Part shown: positions 46,701 through 58,189 of the stretch, piece by piece
How positions within the stretch are numbered: the stretch's first letter is position 1
Layout of the letters: every line of letters begins with the position of its first letter
Assembly (NCBI GenBank): GCA_015179125.1
Contig: WHVA01000126.1
Location: 175,001-239,000, forward strand
DNA length: 64,000 bases
DNA from: Gautieria morchelliformis
Taxonomy: Eukaryota; Basidiomycota; Agaricomycetes; Gomphales; Gomphaceae
Direction: 5' to 3'
Program-made: the position numbers and the translations under genes
The notes under the pieces: model-generated
What the model was told of the DNA's origin: nothing
The model's input: the letters and a program-made list of their open reading frames with translations, nothing else
Database searches by the model: none

Positions 46701-46928
46701 CCAAGTCAAAGGCGAACTACATCCCCTCTTTCATCACCTACCCAAGGCTCTGATCGAGAGTCTCGCGCTGTGAAATCGTCCGCTGTGGAAGATGACTTTA
46801 CACACCCGTCACCCACATCGTCGAAGTCTCTGCAAGTAGCATCATCTGCTCATAATCTCACGAACGTGGAAGACTCGCTGAGCATCTCAGTAGAACGTTT
46901 GGATATGACAGATTCTGGAGTACGATAG
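43766..46928 (+). CDS. Cid1/Trf-type nucleotidyltransferase (non-canonical poly(A)/poly(U) polymerase)
   Basis: Adds nucleotides to RNA 3' ends in RNA surveillance or turnover; which RNAs is not visible. Start MAFVSTPTGSS at 43766; exon 1 ends at 43846 and exon 2 starts at 43898. Catalytic core: LLSFGSTANGFSLRNS joined to DMDLCCLID across a 60-nt intron (44127-44186), giving the G-S and D-x-D nucleotidyltransferase motifs. Then IPIVKLSLDP, CDIGFENRLALENTRLL, the central domain with YGYVLLVIYFLVHV, and the PAP-associated segment LLIDFFKYYSRDFTY and DPFETDFNVARCV. A 480-residue Ser/Pro-rich, probably disordered C-terminal tail follows (45444-46928). About eleven exons. A coding-like stretch just after the stop (VAPVPPFASVYASPG) hints at an alternative 3' end. 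Confidence 0.85.
44127..44186 (+). other. Stop-free 60-nt intron inside the catalytic motif
   Basis: Donor GTGAGA and acceptor CCCGCAG. Removal gives LRNSDMDL, the family arrangement; retention inserts 20 residues in frame between the G-S motif and the D-x-D motif. Confidence 0.8.
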
Positions 46929-47336
46929 CCACATCGAATGACAGAGTTGCACCAGTCCCGCCATTTGCGTCGGTTTACGCTTCCCCTGGGCTACCCTTCG
47001 TGTTCCCTAACCCTGTTTTGCGTCCCTGCAAGGCCTTCTTTATACCAAAACAAGCATTGCATCTCTTTTCTGCTCTCGTTCATTCAGGTTCTGCTCGATG
47101 TCTCCTTGCTGTCGAAATTTCAGAGAAATTTGTATACATCAATCTACTGATTAACAGAGCGCTATGTATCATTGTCGGAACTCTTTGTACCCCATGCGAC
47201 CGGTGGATTTCGTCAAACAGCTTTCAAGCGGGGTAATGACGACCTGCGTGGAGACAGAAACGTACAGCGATTGTCGAATTGCACAGCTACTTCCTCAATG
47301 TATTTGATGCTTCGTATTACAGGAAAGAAAGTGGCT
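46929..47336. other. Convergent 3' spacer, nucleotidyltransferase / LSM7
   Basis: About 400 bp between two convergent genes, presumably both 3' UTRs. No separate gene supported. Confidence 0.45.
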
Positions 47337-47879
47337 TCACTCGGCAGACGAGAACGGATTTTCAATTTCTTCAGAACCATCTACCGGACTGAGGAGAGTG
47401 ATTGTTGGACCCCGCAAAACAACAAGCCCTAGCGTCCGTTTATGAGGCTCAGGCTCTGAAAAAGAACAGCAAATGCATTGAGTAAGTTACCACTGGAATC
47501 AACGGTATTTGCATGCCTATCAGCTCTTCTTCTACTTCGTCCAGTACAAGATTGAGGAGTTGATCGTAACCCTTCAAAATCCCGAGGACTGTGTGGAATC
47601 TGATGCTTCAGTGCAGAGAAGGTCAAGAAGCACCTCTGGACACACCCTCGCGACCACCTGTAAACTTGACACGTATCTTCTCGTTGACATACTTCGAAAG
47701 ATCCAGAATAGCTTCCCTTCGAGGTTTGTCCAAGGTGGGCTGCGCAGGGCCTCCGTGAGCCTTTCCCGACCCTCTAAATGCCCCTCTAATGTTTCCTCGA
47801 CCGGCTCCTCGACCCTATGCACCAATCTTTTCAAAGCAGATTTTTTGTTGGGATTCATGAGACTTACTCGGTCTGCCAT
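47337..47879 (-). CDS. LSM7: Sm-like protein LSm7
   Basis: Subunit of the LSm1-7 (mRNA decay) and LSm2-8 (U6 snRNA) heptameric rings. Four exons hide it: 47879-47868 (MADR, then donor GTAAGT), 47814-47646, 47588-47517 and 47455-47337, giving 123 residues, the normal length. A Gly/Arg-rich N-terminus (GRGAGRGNIRGAFRG) is followed by PTLDKPRREAILDLSKYVNE, the Sm1 motif KIRVKFTGGREVLGILKGYD with QLLNLVLDEVEEEL, and the Sm2 motif GLVVLRGPTITLLSPVDG, ending ENPFSSAE. The third intron appears to use a GC donor (ATAG|GCATGC), because no GT donor nearby keeps frame with Sm2. Divergent from importin beta. Confidence 0.92.
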
Positions 47880-48238
47880 AGAGGCGGTTTACGGGTGTCA
47901 CAGGTGTCGTGCTCAAGAGTAGCAACGTGGGTGTCCTTTGCTGTGTGCAACGGAGGTGTCTGTGTTAGTGCAAGGCAGGCAATAGTCAATACTACAAGGC
48001 TGCGGTTGTGAAAGGAAAACCTTGACCTTTCAGCGTTGAGATAAATTTCGGACTCAGCCTTTCGTACTTTTCCAAAGGCGACGCAAGCCGCCCGACGTTC
48101 TTCTCTCACAACCACATTGACCAGGTACGCTATACTGTCGTACTAGCTCTTGAACTCGCCGATTCACTAAGTGACCTTCGTTCTACTCCAGTCGCGGTCC
48201 TTTATTACTGCCTCCACCAAGCGCGTGAACAAGACACG
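47880..48238. promoter_or_regulatory. Bidirectional promoter region, LSM7 / importin beta
   Basis: Only 359 bp separate the two divergent start codons. No clear TATA box. The short ORFs here have no recognisable motif. Confidence 0.55.
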
Positions 48239-51200
48239 ATGAACGCCTCAGAACTCCTAGAAAACTCGCTCTCGTCAGGTGGATCTTTCGTGCTGGACCA
48301 TCTCATTTGCAGTCTTTTGATTATTTTTCCCTTGCAGACGCGGGAACGCGTCAGGATGCCACGCAAAAGTTGGAGAGTGTCGCGCGGGAAAACTACGTGG
48401 GTGGCTTCTTGTGCTCTCCTCGAGAGAGATGCTTACTACTCATCTCTGATGGATGTAGCCGGCATATATGATCACCTTGTCGACAGAACTTATCAATGAA
48501 AACACTCCGTCCCACATTCGGAGCGCCGCAGGTATCGCACTTAAAAACGCCTTGACGGCACGGGTGCGAGATGACATTAAGAGCACAACACCTCATATTC
48601 TAATGCCGAAACATTACATATAGGATGCGGCACGACAGGGAGAGTACTCGCAGCGATGGATATCGTTAGGACTCGAAACCAGGGCTAAAATCAAGCAAGA
48701 GCTCCTAATGGGGTTGGGGTCTCCCAATCTCAAAGCTGGCGGCGTTTCTGCTCAAGTCGTCGCAGCAGTGGCAGCTGTCGAGTTACCTGTCAACCTTTGG
48801 CCTGAACTCATTGAAGTCCTTCTTGGTTTTGTTAACAGTCAGGACAACACTAATCTCAAGATTGCAACATTGCAAGCAATTGGATTCATTTGCGAAACAA
48901 TAGTTCGTATTCTGTAACACTTGGTTGTTGATTTCTCACAGCTGTTATATTATTTTAGAAACCCGACATCCTGAGTTTGCGTTCAAATGAGATTTTAACA
49001 GCAGTCATTCACGGTGCTCGGAAAGAAGAACTATCCACTGATGTACAACTTGCTGCTGTCAGCGCATTGTACAACTCCTTGGAGTTCGTACGGGATAACT
49101 TCGAACGGGAGGTACGAGAATAGCGACAGGTGTTTCCCAGGACACTAACACATAGACAGGGCGAACGGAACTACATCATGCAAGTCGTCTGCGAAGCCAC
49201 TCAAAACCCTTCTGTTCCAGTCCAAGTTGCAGCATTTGAATGTCTAGTTCGCATCATGAGTCTTTATTACGACAAGATGGGATTTTATATGGAACGAGCG
49301 TTGTTTGGAGTAAGCTTTCATTTGGGATCATTGACTACCATATAAATTCATCCCTGCGGCAATAGCTTACTGTATTGGGCATGAAGCATCCCGAGGAGAA
49401 TGTTGCGTTACAAGCAGTCGAATTCTGGTCTACAGTATGCGAAGAGGAGATCGACTTGGCGATTGAGGCGGCAGAGGTGCATACGTTTCTTTGTCCCATT
49501 CGCTTGAAATATCTAAGGTCTCTGATGTAGGCTCAAGAATATGGGGAAGCTCCAGAACATGAGAGCAAAAATTTCGCCAAGACTGCCCTTCCAGAGATAA
49601 TCCCAGTTCTCCTTACCCTCCTCACTCATCAAGAAGAGGATGCTGATGAGGACGAATGGAATGTGTCTATGGCAGCGGGGACTTGTTTATCCCTTCTAGC
49701 ACAGGCGGTGGCTGATACCATCGTGCCCGCCGTCATTCCGTTTATCGAGGCCAACATCAAGGCTCAGGATTGGCACCAGCGCGAGGCTGCTGTCATGACA
49801 TTCGGTTCTATACTCGATGGACCTGACCCGCAAGTGCTTAACCCTCTAGTTGCTCAGGCGCTACCCATTTTGATCGATATGATGAGTGACGAGAACCTTC
49901 ACGTCAAGGACACAACGGCATGGACTCTTGGCCGGATTTGCGACTTGCTGATTCAGACTATCAAGCCAGACGTCCATCTTCACCCGTTGGTTTCAGCATT
50001 TGTCAGTGGTTTGGAGGACAGCCCAAGAATCATCTCTAACTGCTGCTGGGGATTGATGAACCTGGCGGATCAACTTGGTGTATATTTTGGAGACGATGAA
50101 CCTATCCAACAAGAATCGCCTCTGACAATGTACTTCGAGGGCATTGTCAATGCTCTTGTCCACGTTACTGAAAAGTACGCCGTGTCCATGCATTCTCTGC
50201 GCTATAACTAAATTGTCCTTTAGGCCAAACAACGAGTCTAATTTCCGCACATCTGCATATGAAGCACTTGCATCCTACGTTTCACATTCTGCCCAGTCTT
50301 CATTACCGATCGTTTCTAACGTCATTATAACGATTCTTAATCGTATGGAACAGTTGTTAGGCATGCAGGTCAGTCCCTCGGCAATTAGTAACCTCTTTCT
50401 TAGTCTTAGGTCTGGTCTTGTTGTCTGGTAGAGCGAGCTACTTGGCCCTGATGACCGGATCAATTGGAACGACCTACAAAGCAACTTTTGTAGCGTTCTT
50501 ATCGTGCGTCGAGATATACTAACTTCATCCGCTTTTACTTATTGTTGAATCCAGAGTGTCGTGCGCCGATTAGGCCATGACATTCAAGCGCTAGCCGACC
50601 GTATTATGACCCTTATTTTGCGACTGATTCAGGGCGCAGGAAAAACATCTACTGTCCTGGAGGACGCGTTTTTGGTTGTGGGGTACATGGCTACCGGTAC
50701 ATTTATTTTCTTTTTGCTTTTTGCTATCTCTTGAACGTGCGGCTGATTCAATTATTATGTAGCCCTCGAGCAGAATTTCTCGCCATACATGCAGGCATTC
50801 TTACCTATGCTATACCCTGCTCTGAAGGCACATGAGTATACACAACTATGCACCATCGCCGTTGGTATCATTGGGGACATATCGCGTGCGCTAGGCGAAA
50901 CAAGCGCACAGTATTCGGATGCCTTTATGAACGTGTTGTTCGAGAATTTACAGAGCGAAGTCTTGAGCCGTAGTGTCAAGATCCCCATCCTCTCATGTTT
51001 TGGTGATATCGCTCTCGCAATTGGGCCAAGCTTCGAGCCTTATCTGGAGACAACCATGACCGTATTGCAGCAAGCTGGTTCTCTTCAGGCGAACCCCGTG
51101 AGTACATCGACCATTTAGCTGGATATGGCTCTTTAATTCATAACAATAACAATGTTAGAGCGATTACGAGATGATCGACTATGTTAACCAATTGCGAGAG

Positions 51201-51620
51201 GGCATTTTGGAAGCTTATGTGGGAATTGTCACTGGCTTCAAAAATACGGAGAAAAGTATGTATAGTTTCGTCATTTGTAGTTCTGATATTCACAGCCTGT
51301 GGCAGGTGCATTGTTAATACCGCATATCTCGGCTATGATGGACTTAATTAGGAGAGCGCTCGAGGATGAAGACAAGACAGAAGCCGCGGTCAAGCTTGCA
51401 GTTGGACTCATAGGCGATCTCGCTGATATGTTCCCTAACGGCGAGATCAAAGAGTTCCTGTTAGCTGATTGGGTGGCCATCGCACTCAAAAATAAGTCTC
51501 GCTTGTCTTCGGACTCGAAGAAGACAATGCGGTGGGCGCGAGAGGTAAGCATCGATCTGCACCGCAACCTTTGATGGCTGATATCGCTACGCACAGATGG
51601 TGAAACGCGCAACTGCTTGA
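48239..51620 (+). CDS. KAP95: Importin subunit beta-1 (karyopherin beta, Kap95)
   Basis: Carries importin-alpha/NLS cargo through the nuclear pore and releases it on RanGTP. Begins [17 protein letters not shown] repeats run through the whole length. Recognisable segments: [93 protein letters not shown] (the acidic DEDEWN loop), [46 protein letters not shown] and [26 protein letters not shown]. It ends WAREMVKRATA with TGA at 51618-51620. Around 850 residues. Many introns of 45-60 nt. The junction between SVARENYV and [13 protein letters not shown] (48.39-48.49 kb) leaves about ten family residues unexplained, so a microexon may be missing from this model. Confidence 0.95.
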
Positions 51621-52236
51621 CCTCAATCCTTTCCTTTCCATTCTTGTCTTTTATCTGTCTTTCCGTTACCTTGCTTTTCTCTTTATCTCTTTCCCGCCAT
51701 CATGCAATCTTCATTCCCATACGCCGTCTAACGGACGGTCAGCATATCAGATTGCAGTAATAGAATTGCCATAAGGGCTATTAGTTGGTTTCCCAAGTGT
51801 AGCTATGCGGGCTCGATCTCACAGGTTCTCCCAGTTTAATGATCCACACACACACCGTTTCTTGCAATCCTCATGATGTACCTCCATACCCATCTCTTGT
51901 CGAACTTTCAGGCTTTGGTTTCCACTGTGAATTGTGCTTTCTTTCATGTCTTCATTGACATTATTTCTCGACCACCGCTGTATTCTCACTCGTAACAAGT
52001 ACGCATGCTTCCAAACAGCTCAAAGGCGCGTTGGGGAGTGTTTATTACTATAAAAATGATATAGATGTTGTTACGAGCGTCACGTGACGTGTACGTTTGA
52101 ATGACGTAGAAAGCAGCGTTGTCACCTCGAGGGTCACTCACTACATGTACTTCAGCCATCTTACGCCTGTGTTATAAGTATAAACCGACGTGTCCGCTCC
52201 TTCAGTCAACTACACGGCAGCCGTCGCTTCTGGAAT
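51621..52236. other. Intergenic, importin beta 3' flank and tomosyn promoter
   Basis: Pyrimidine-rich start (TTTCCTTTCC... at 51630-51690), no ORF of interest. A TTATAAGTATAAA element at about 52170-52182 lies 55-65 bp before the next ATG and could be TATA-like. Confidence 0.45.
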
Positions 52237-55200
52237 ATGTTCAAGCGACATAAGTCGTTACGTCCCGACCTGTCAACTCGTCTGCGAAGTGAAGTTCGCC
52301 TCTGGAACGTTACCCCACAGGCTTCCCGCATAGATCTCATTACTGGCATTTGTACCATTTGCGTGGACGCCCGTGCGCAATTATTTGCAGTGGGTAAATC
52401 TGATGTTCGGAGTTAGTATACCCAGTAGTCAGCGTTGACATGTCTCCCTTTTGGCAGGAACCTCCCAAGGAGAAATCAGAGTGTATGATGGTCAGTTCAA
52501 TCAGGCAATATTAATCACTCCAAAAAGATCTTGTGTCAAGCTGCTACAATTTGCTCGACCGAGAGATCTGTTCAAACTTTTGTGCATAGGTCCGGAAGCT
52601 GTACAGAGCGAAATACACACTAATCTTTTGGTACACTCAGATAGCACATACACTCTTCATGTGTGGAATCTCGATGTCTACGGAAATCCTGTTCTCCAAG
52701 CTTCGCAAAAGCTCAATGGTCCGATCTAGTTCGTCTGCTCTCCATTAAAGGCACTTCCCAGTCTTCACGAATATTGTTACAGCCGCATAAGCTCTTGTCA
52801 CAGGCATTCACATGTATTACCGTGCTTTACACAGGTCTGCTGTTTCGTTTACTTATCGATCATACAGGCTATGGTGGCAACTCAATCGGGTGATGTTATG
52901 ACTTATGATCTCGCCACATTGAAACAGTCGCCGTATAAAATATCGTCTATCCTTGACCCTAGGTAAGTCTCTTGTGGCGTGCATTTGTTATTTTTCGTTG
53001 ACTTCATATCAGTCCTGCTACCGATGTAGCGTTACTCCCACATAGATTAAATCATGTTCTTATCAGCTACCCAGGTGCCTCCGAATCATTCATTTTCAAG
53101 CCTTAATCGACATTGACGCTTCACAGCTGGTATAGTCTTATATGATCTTGTATGTATCCAAAGTTATCACTCCAAACTTTCTAGTTGATGTAGCACTTCA
53201 CTGAATCGTTCAGCTTTCGCGCGAGACGATCAGAACGTATAACCGGCCATCAAATGATGTAAGTCTGCCTACTTCCTCCAGTCATCCTCATAGATTATAG
53301 GTGCATAGAAACCATCTTCTGTAATGGGGCTGGCGCTTCATCCTGTCGGCCAGCATTACGCAGCCGGGTACGACGATGGAACAATTCGTATATGGGATAT
53401 CAACTCCCTGGATGTGCTTTGGGTTGGAAATATCAGCGGTAACTTCGTGATTTCGGATGTGGACGGCGACGGCGACCCGTTGGAGCCCGTCTTCAAGATG
53501 GAATGGATCATGATGGAAAATAGCGACGGCTCTTCAACATCATGGCTTGTTATTCTGGGAGGACTTCCACAATCCGTCGACGGTATTAGCGTCGTAGGAT
53601 TTGACACCGCATGCTTTCACAGCACAAAGATGGAATTTTCTCACAGCTCATATCTATACCCCTGTTCTCAACCAGTCCAAGATTTCGCAGTCCTTCCTGC
53701 CCATGCTGCATTGACCGCATCGAATGGTCGTCTTCTTGTCATTTCGGGATCTGGTGATCACGCATCAATAGACGCTTTTGAGTTTCCTCCCCAACTTTCT
53801 ACCTCCGACAATACACAGCCAGATGATACAGCTGTGGGGCTGGAATTTTCTGCTGAGCTTGAGGAGTCAGAAGAACGGTCTCGGACTTTGGCGGCTACTC
53901 TTGAGGACCTCAAGTCCGAACCTCAGGGACAGGAGCGACATGTCCTCGACCACCTTCCGCCTGTGCCGGTGTCACTTCCGCTTCCGTTGCGTGTGGGTGC
54001 CACTGCTATACTCGCGGCTGACATGGTAAGCTTGAATAAAGCAGAATATCTGCGACTCGTGAGGCAGTCAGGTGATGAAGAACCGCTCAACAGCACAGTC
54101 CGTCTGCTTCCAAAGTTGCCATCATATTTCACTGATCATTATCCAGGCTGCGCAGTACCGTATCATGATCACACAGCACGAGGACGCTTCAGTCAGGTTC
54201 CACGACGTCAGCGCCCTAGCGGATGTTAACTTATCACTTCATCCAATCCCACTCGATCACCTCACTATCCATGTGTTCGAGATAGCGGAGATTGCACTGC
54301 GTCCTGACATACACGCTTTGCGTATTGTGAGGGTAATGCTTGCACGAGATTCCCTAGAAGGTGTCGTGCAATTAAGTACAAGAGAAATCGTGGTTCTTGG
54401 TTTAGGCCTCTCTTCCCGAACCCAGGATGTTCTGGACGACGAGATTCTCGATCTCAGTGATGTGCGAGACCACGGCGACATCTACACTCCGCGCTTTATC
54501 TTACAAGCTAAAACAAGCAACCCGGAGATTCTCTGTCTATCTGACATAGGTACGTTCTCTTTACGATGATGGTACGATGCTGTAGTCTGTCATGTCAATC
54601 CGGATAATTTGTGAACAGGGTTTTTGGCGGTAGCGTACCAGCATGGTTTGTTGTTGGTCGTTGATTTGCGAGGGCCTAAAGTCCTATTACGAGACATACC
54701 GAATACATCAAGTCACGATGTGAATGTGGTAGAATCATTATGTTGGGTCGTATCTGGCGCCGGAGATGGTACGGGGCTGGCTTACACCATTGACCGGTCT
54801 TTATCTCACACAAGCCATCCAGACCGTTCGCCTGCCCCTCGACTTCTGGTATCGCGACATGACGGGACACTGACAGTTTTCACACTTACGCGATGTAACA
54901 GTGCCTGGGAGGTGGACAAAGGTCGCACGACGCGACATGCGAACCACTCGTTAAAGGCACCTATCTTATCCGTCGTTCTGGAGGCTCAGACCGGAATGGA
55001 GTGTCGTGCGGCTCCATCGCGGTTACCAGATGTTTTGGATTCAGCTTCGGAACGCGGTCGTGTTAATGCGTCTCACTGCTTTTGGGCCGTAGCAAACCGA
55101 AGGGAGATGCGATTATATTCAAATATTACAGGGGAGAGAGTATCGAAGGTTGCGCTTTCTTCTCACGACGCCTTTGATCACGTCTACTTTGTCAATGCTC

Positions 55201-56211
55201 ATGGTATGTGATACTAGGTTACACTCGCTTGCGTTGACACTGGGCCATCAGATTCTTCAGTACTTGTGGGTCTCACACGCGAACTCGCCATCGTCTACTC
55301 GTTGCCAGCACTCGAAGCCATACATACTTTCCAACTCCCAGTTGCACCAAAACCAAGGTTCGACTTGCTTCAGAATTGAAAAGTTTGCCTGCTAACATGT
55401 TCGTCAGGGATTCTATCACGTGTACAACGGCTGGGGATATATTGGAGACGTTTCGTGCACGGGGAACAGTGACGGCCATTCTGTTCACGTCACTCTTAGC
55501 TCACTCCAATTCTTCGGCTTCTGGTACTATAAACTTCCGGTACCATAAGTATGTCAAGACCACGTTGACAGAGCCACCCAGAAGCCCTGTGCAGAACGAT
55601 ATTTCGCAGACTTGGGGGAGCAGCTTAGCACATTGGATCAGAGGAGTCATGGAAGAGACGCCAGTCACAGGCGACGAGATAGACCAGATGTGTACGTTGA
55701 CCCGCCCAAGTGACGTTGCGGCTTTTAATATGATTGCGACATTCTGCAGTCGTAGGACCGCAAAAAGTTGTGGAAGCTGCGGAGCCTATGACGAAGCCAA
55801 CGCCTGCAACTTCAAGTCGCATTAAACTGCCGGAAAGTAAGACAAATTCCACAACCAGCACAGGCTCCTTGGGCAAGTGGGGTCAGGATATGTATCAGCA
55901 GCTGACGTCTGCTGCAACGGAACGCGGGTGAGTTTCAGGTAGCATAGTGCAGCGCAGTTTAGACTGAAATGGGTTTAGGGAACGACTGGGGGACTTACAA
56001 GTACAAATTTTCCGTCACAGTATTTGTCGTATTGTAAGGACTGATCTCCGGTTGATACTTAGGAGCATTTCCAGCACCTTGAGGCGGGGAGTAAGGACCT
56101 TGTTTCGCAGGTGTGTCTATCGCTTTGCTTGTTGCTTCTATGGCATGACGTGTCCTACTATAGGCAAAGCACCTAGCTGAGAAACAAGCCACCAAGCGAT
56201 GGTTTCTATGA
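52237..56211 (+). CDS. Lgl/tomosyn/Sro7-family exocytosis regulator with C-terminal SNARE-like motif
   Basis: WD40-rich protein that binds t-SNAREs and Rab/exocyst components at sites of polarised secretion. Start MFKRHKSLRPDLSTRLRSEV at 52237. Beta-propeller blades include GTSQGEIRVYDGQFNQAI, YTLHVWNLDVYGNP, AMVATQSGDVMTYDL (after a 54-nt intron), GYDDGTIRIWDINSLDVLWV, ITQHEDASVRFHDVSALAD, FLAVAYQHGLLLVVDLRGP and RHDGTLTVFTL. The last exons give TERGERLGDLQ, EHFQHLEAGSKDLVSQ, AKHLAEKQATKRWFL, an R-SNARE-like helix as in tomosyns, ending with TGA at 56209-56211. A 49-nt intron near 54.10-54.15 kb repairs an apparent frame change. About fifteen exons. Confidence 0.87.
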
Positions 56212-57083
56212 GATGTAGATATCTGAACAGAGAGATGGGGCTCTGGGTACATAGCCTGGTGCCTGATTTAGAACATCCAAGATGGATGAATGTCGGTCGC
56301 CATGTTACATATGAATTGTGTGATAGCCCAAAGAAGGCCCGAATCTCAGAGCCTTTCAAATCATCAGACTGTGGAGGGGGCTGGCTTCATCCGGGGACCA
56401 TCGCCATCGTGAGCCCACGGCAGAGACAAGAAGACTGGCTAAGATTTCACTGCAGTTTGTGTAGCCGAGAAGATGATGCGCTTTGATATGTACCTGGAGA
56501 TGAAGGCTGCTGGCTGAAGGAGTTGTCGAAGCGTGCAGTATGCGTCACGTTCAAGCCTAGTAGTAACGGGTTGCGCCAAGCATCGATGACGAGAGCCGGT
56601 ATTCGGCAAGTCGCTATGCTGCTGAAGAAGGCAGATGCTATGTGGTTGTGACATGAGAGCAGACAGTCACCGCGTTTTAAGGGTTGGTAATTGTAGTCTG
56701 AGAACCTGAAAATTAGTCAGTTTATGTTGGTGCTCGGCAAAAGAGTAGGTGAGGTACGCAGATCTCCAAATAGGTCTGACCACCCCTAGGATGCGTGCAC
56801 ATTATATACGCACGTCATTGATCGTGTATCTGAGTGCATCACCTATTCGGATGTGTAAATACCCTAGTGAATCATATTATAAGTGAGCCTCATTGTCAGA
56901 TGCCGACCTTGCAGGAACGGCCTCGCGCATATAGTCTACTTGGAGCGCAGTGACCTACAGGCACACCTGCTTGTAACAGGTAATTGTATTCCAAACCAGT
57001 ATGAGATAATTTAACCCACAGACATATATTAACATAAACAGAGATAATTGAAACCAATACAAAAAACAGTCACACACCGCACC
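56212..57083. other. Intergenic 3' of the tomosyn gene
   Basis: ORFs of up to 95 codons lack motifs; composition becomes AT-rich after 56.7 kb. No gene supported. Confidence 0.4.
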
Positions 57084-57320
57084 TTATTCCAGGACCAGAC
57101 ATGATAAGCCGCCCGTCGCCGGAAAAGTCAAGCGAATAGATTTCCTCCTGGTGCCCCTCGAACACGGTGTGGATGGGCTTCTTTGCGACATGCTAGACCT
57201 GCGAAAGCAGAAGAATATGAATCTGACCAACACCGCATCAGCCCAACCACACAGAAAGAGAGACACAAAACTGCGGAACACCCTTGTTCCGCACCACGTC
57301 TTCGCGCCCGTCTTCGAGTT
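57084..57320 (-). pseudogene. Decayed Tup1-type WD40 fragment
   Basis: Minus-strand frames read KPIHTVFEGHQEEIYSLDFS followed by GDGRLIMSGPG, very close to the Tup1 corepressor WD40 repeat (FEGHQQEIYSLDFS...GRLIVSGSGDK). Upstream in another frame is NSKTGAKTWC, matching the Tup1 strand KTGAKTC of the preceding repeat. The part between them that carries the next blade in Tup1 (GDLYIRSV...) is absent, and nothing readable continues on either side. It is a truncated duplicate of a TUP1 gene located elsewhere. Confidence 0.6.
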
Positions 57321-57407
57321 GTGAGATGCGCGGCGTGTGCGTGTGCGCGTAGCACCCTGTGGGTCAGTCAGCATGCGGCGTGGGAGGGCGAGGGACGCAC
57401 CCTTCAC

Positions 57408-58189
57408 TCGGTTGCCCCCCCTGTTCTCGCGTTGTCACAAGCCTATGGTATCAATTGCCAACGCAGAGTACCGATTGTTGAGCTGACTGACTCTGAGGCA
57501 GGGATCAACAGTCGAGAAGGATGTTATTATAGCCGCCAGAGGCACACCGCGAGTGGGTTGTGGTGGTAGGAGTGAAAGCAATGGAGTCTGAAACAAAATG
57601 AACTTACAAGTACAAGTAGTACTAGTACTAGTACTTAGTACTATTAGTATATTAGTACGAGCATCGCTGTTACATAAAAATATTTTCTAAGTTCATTTGG
57701 TGAATGTATAGCTCCCCGGATGCATTCTGGGTTGACCTCACATGGTCAAAGCACGTTTGAGAGCAATTGCTAGCAAGCACTCAACCAATTGGCACTAAAG
57801 CTTGTCATCGAGGATGGAGGGTGACCAGAATCCGATACCTTCGAGGTAGGACACATGGTCGATTAGATTTGATGTCACTCCCGGGTATTTGGACGTTCAC
57901 CTTGCCGGGATCATCGTGGAATCTGATTACTAACTAGTACCTTGCTTTATGTAGCCCTGTCTCAAACCATATCGGATCAGGATATGTATTCCGACCACAA
58001 ACACCAAGCCCTAAGACGCGGTGAGTGTTCGTTTTGAAATTACAGCACAAGCATGTTTGCGCGGGAAAATACCATCCCACCGGCAGATACGGATCCGTAT
58101 CCTGTAATGGTATTCGGCCCACCTCATTGCGATTCCGACATGAGTCCGGTTCGCTGGTCACGGCGTGACGTCCCCTTCCTCCACCCGCC
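57408..58189. other. Intergenic, with a CTAGTA/AGTACT-rich patch
   Basis: At about 57606-57655 there is a low-complexity patch built from AGTAC/TAGTACTAG units, partly palindromic. No gene is supported. The right end is the TFIIE beta upstream region. Confidence 0.4.

Noticed and set aside
47574-47879. 101-codon minus ORF MADRVSLMNPN as an independent gene
   Set aside because: Only its first four codons are real; they form LSM7 exon 1 and the rest reads through introns and a wrong frame.
54098-54150. Frameshift in the tomosyn gene
   Set aside because: A 49-nt intron starting GTCCGT and ending TCCAG restores phase.
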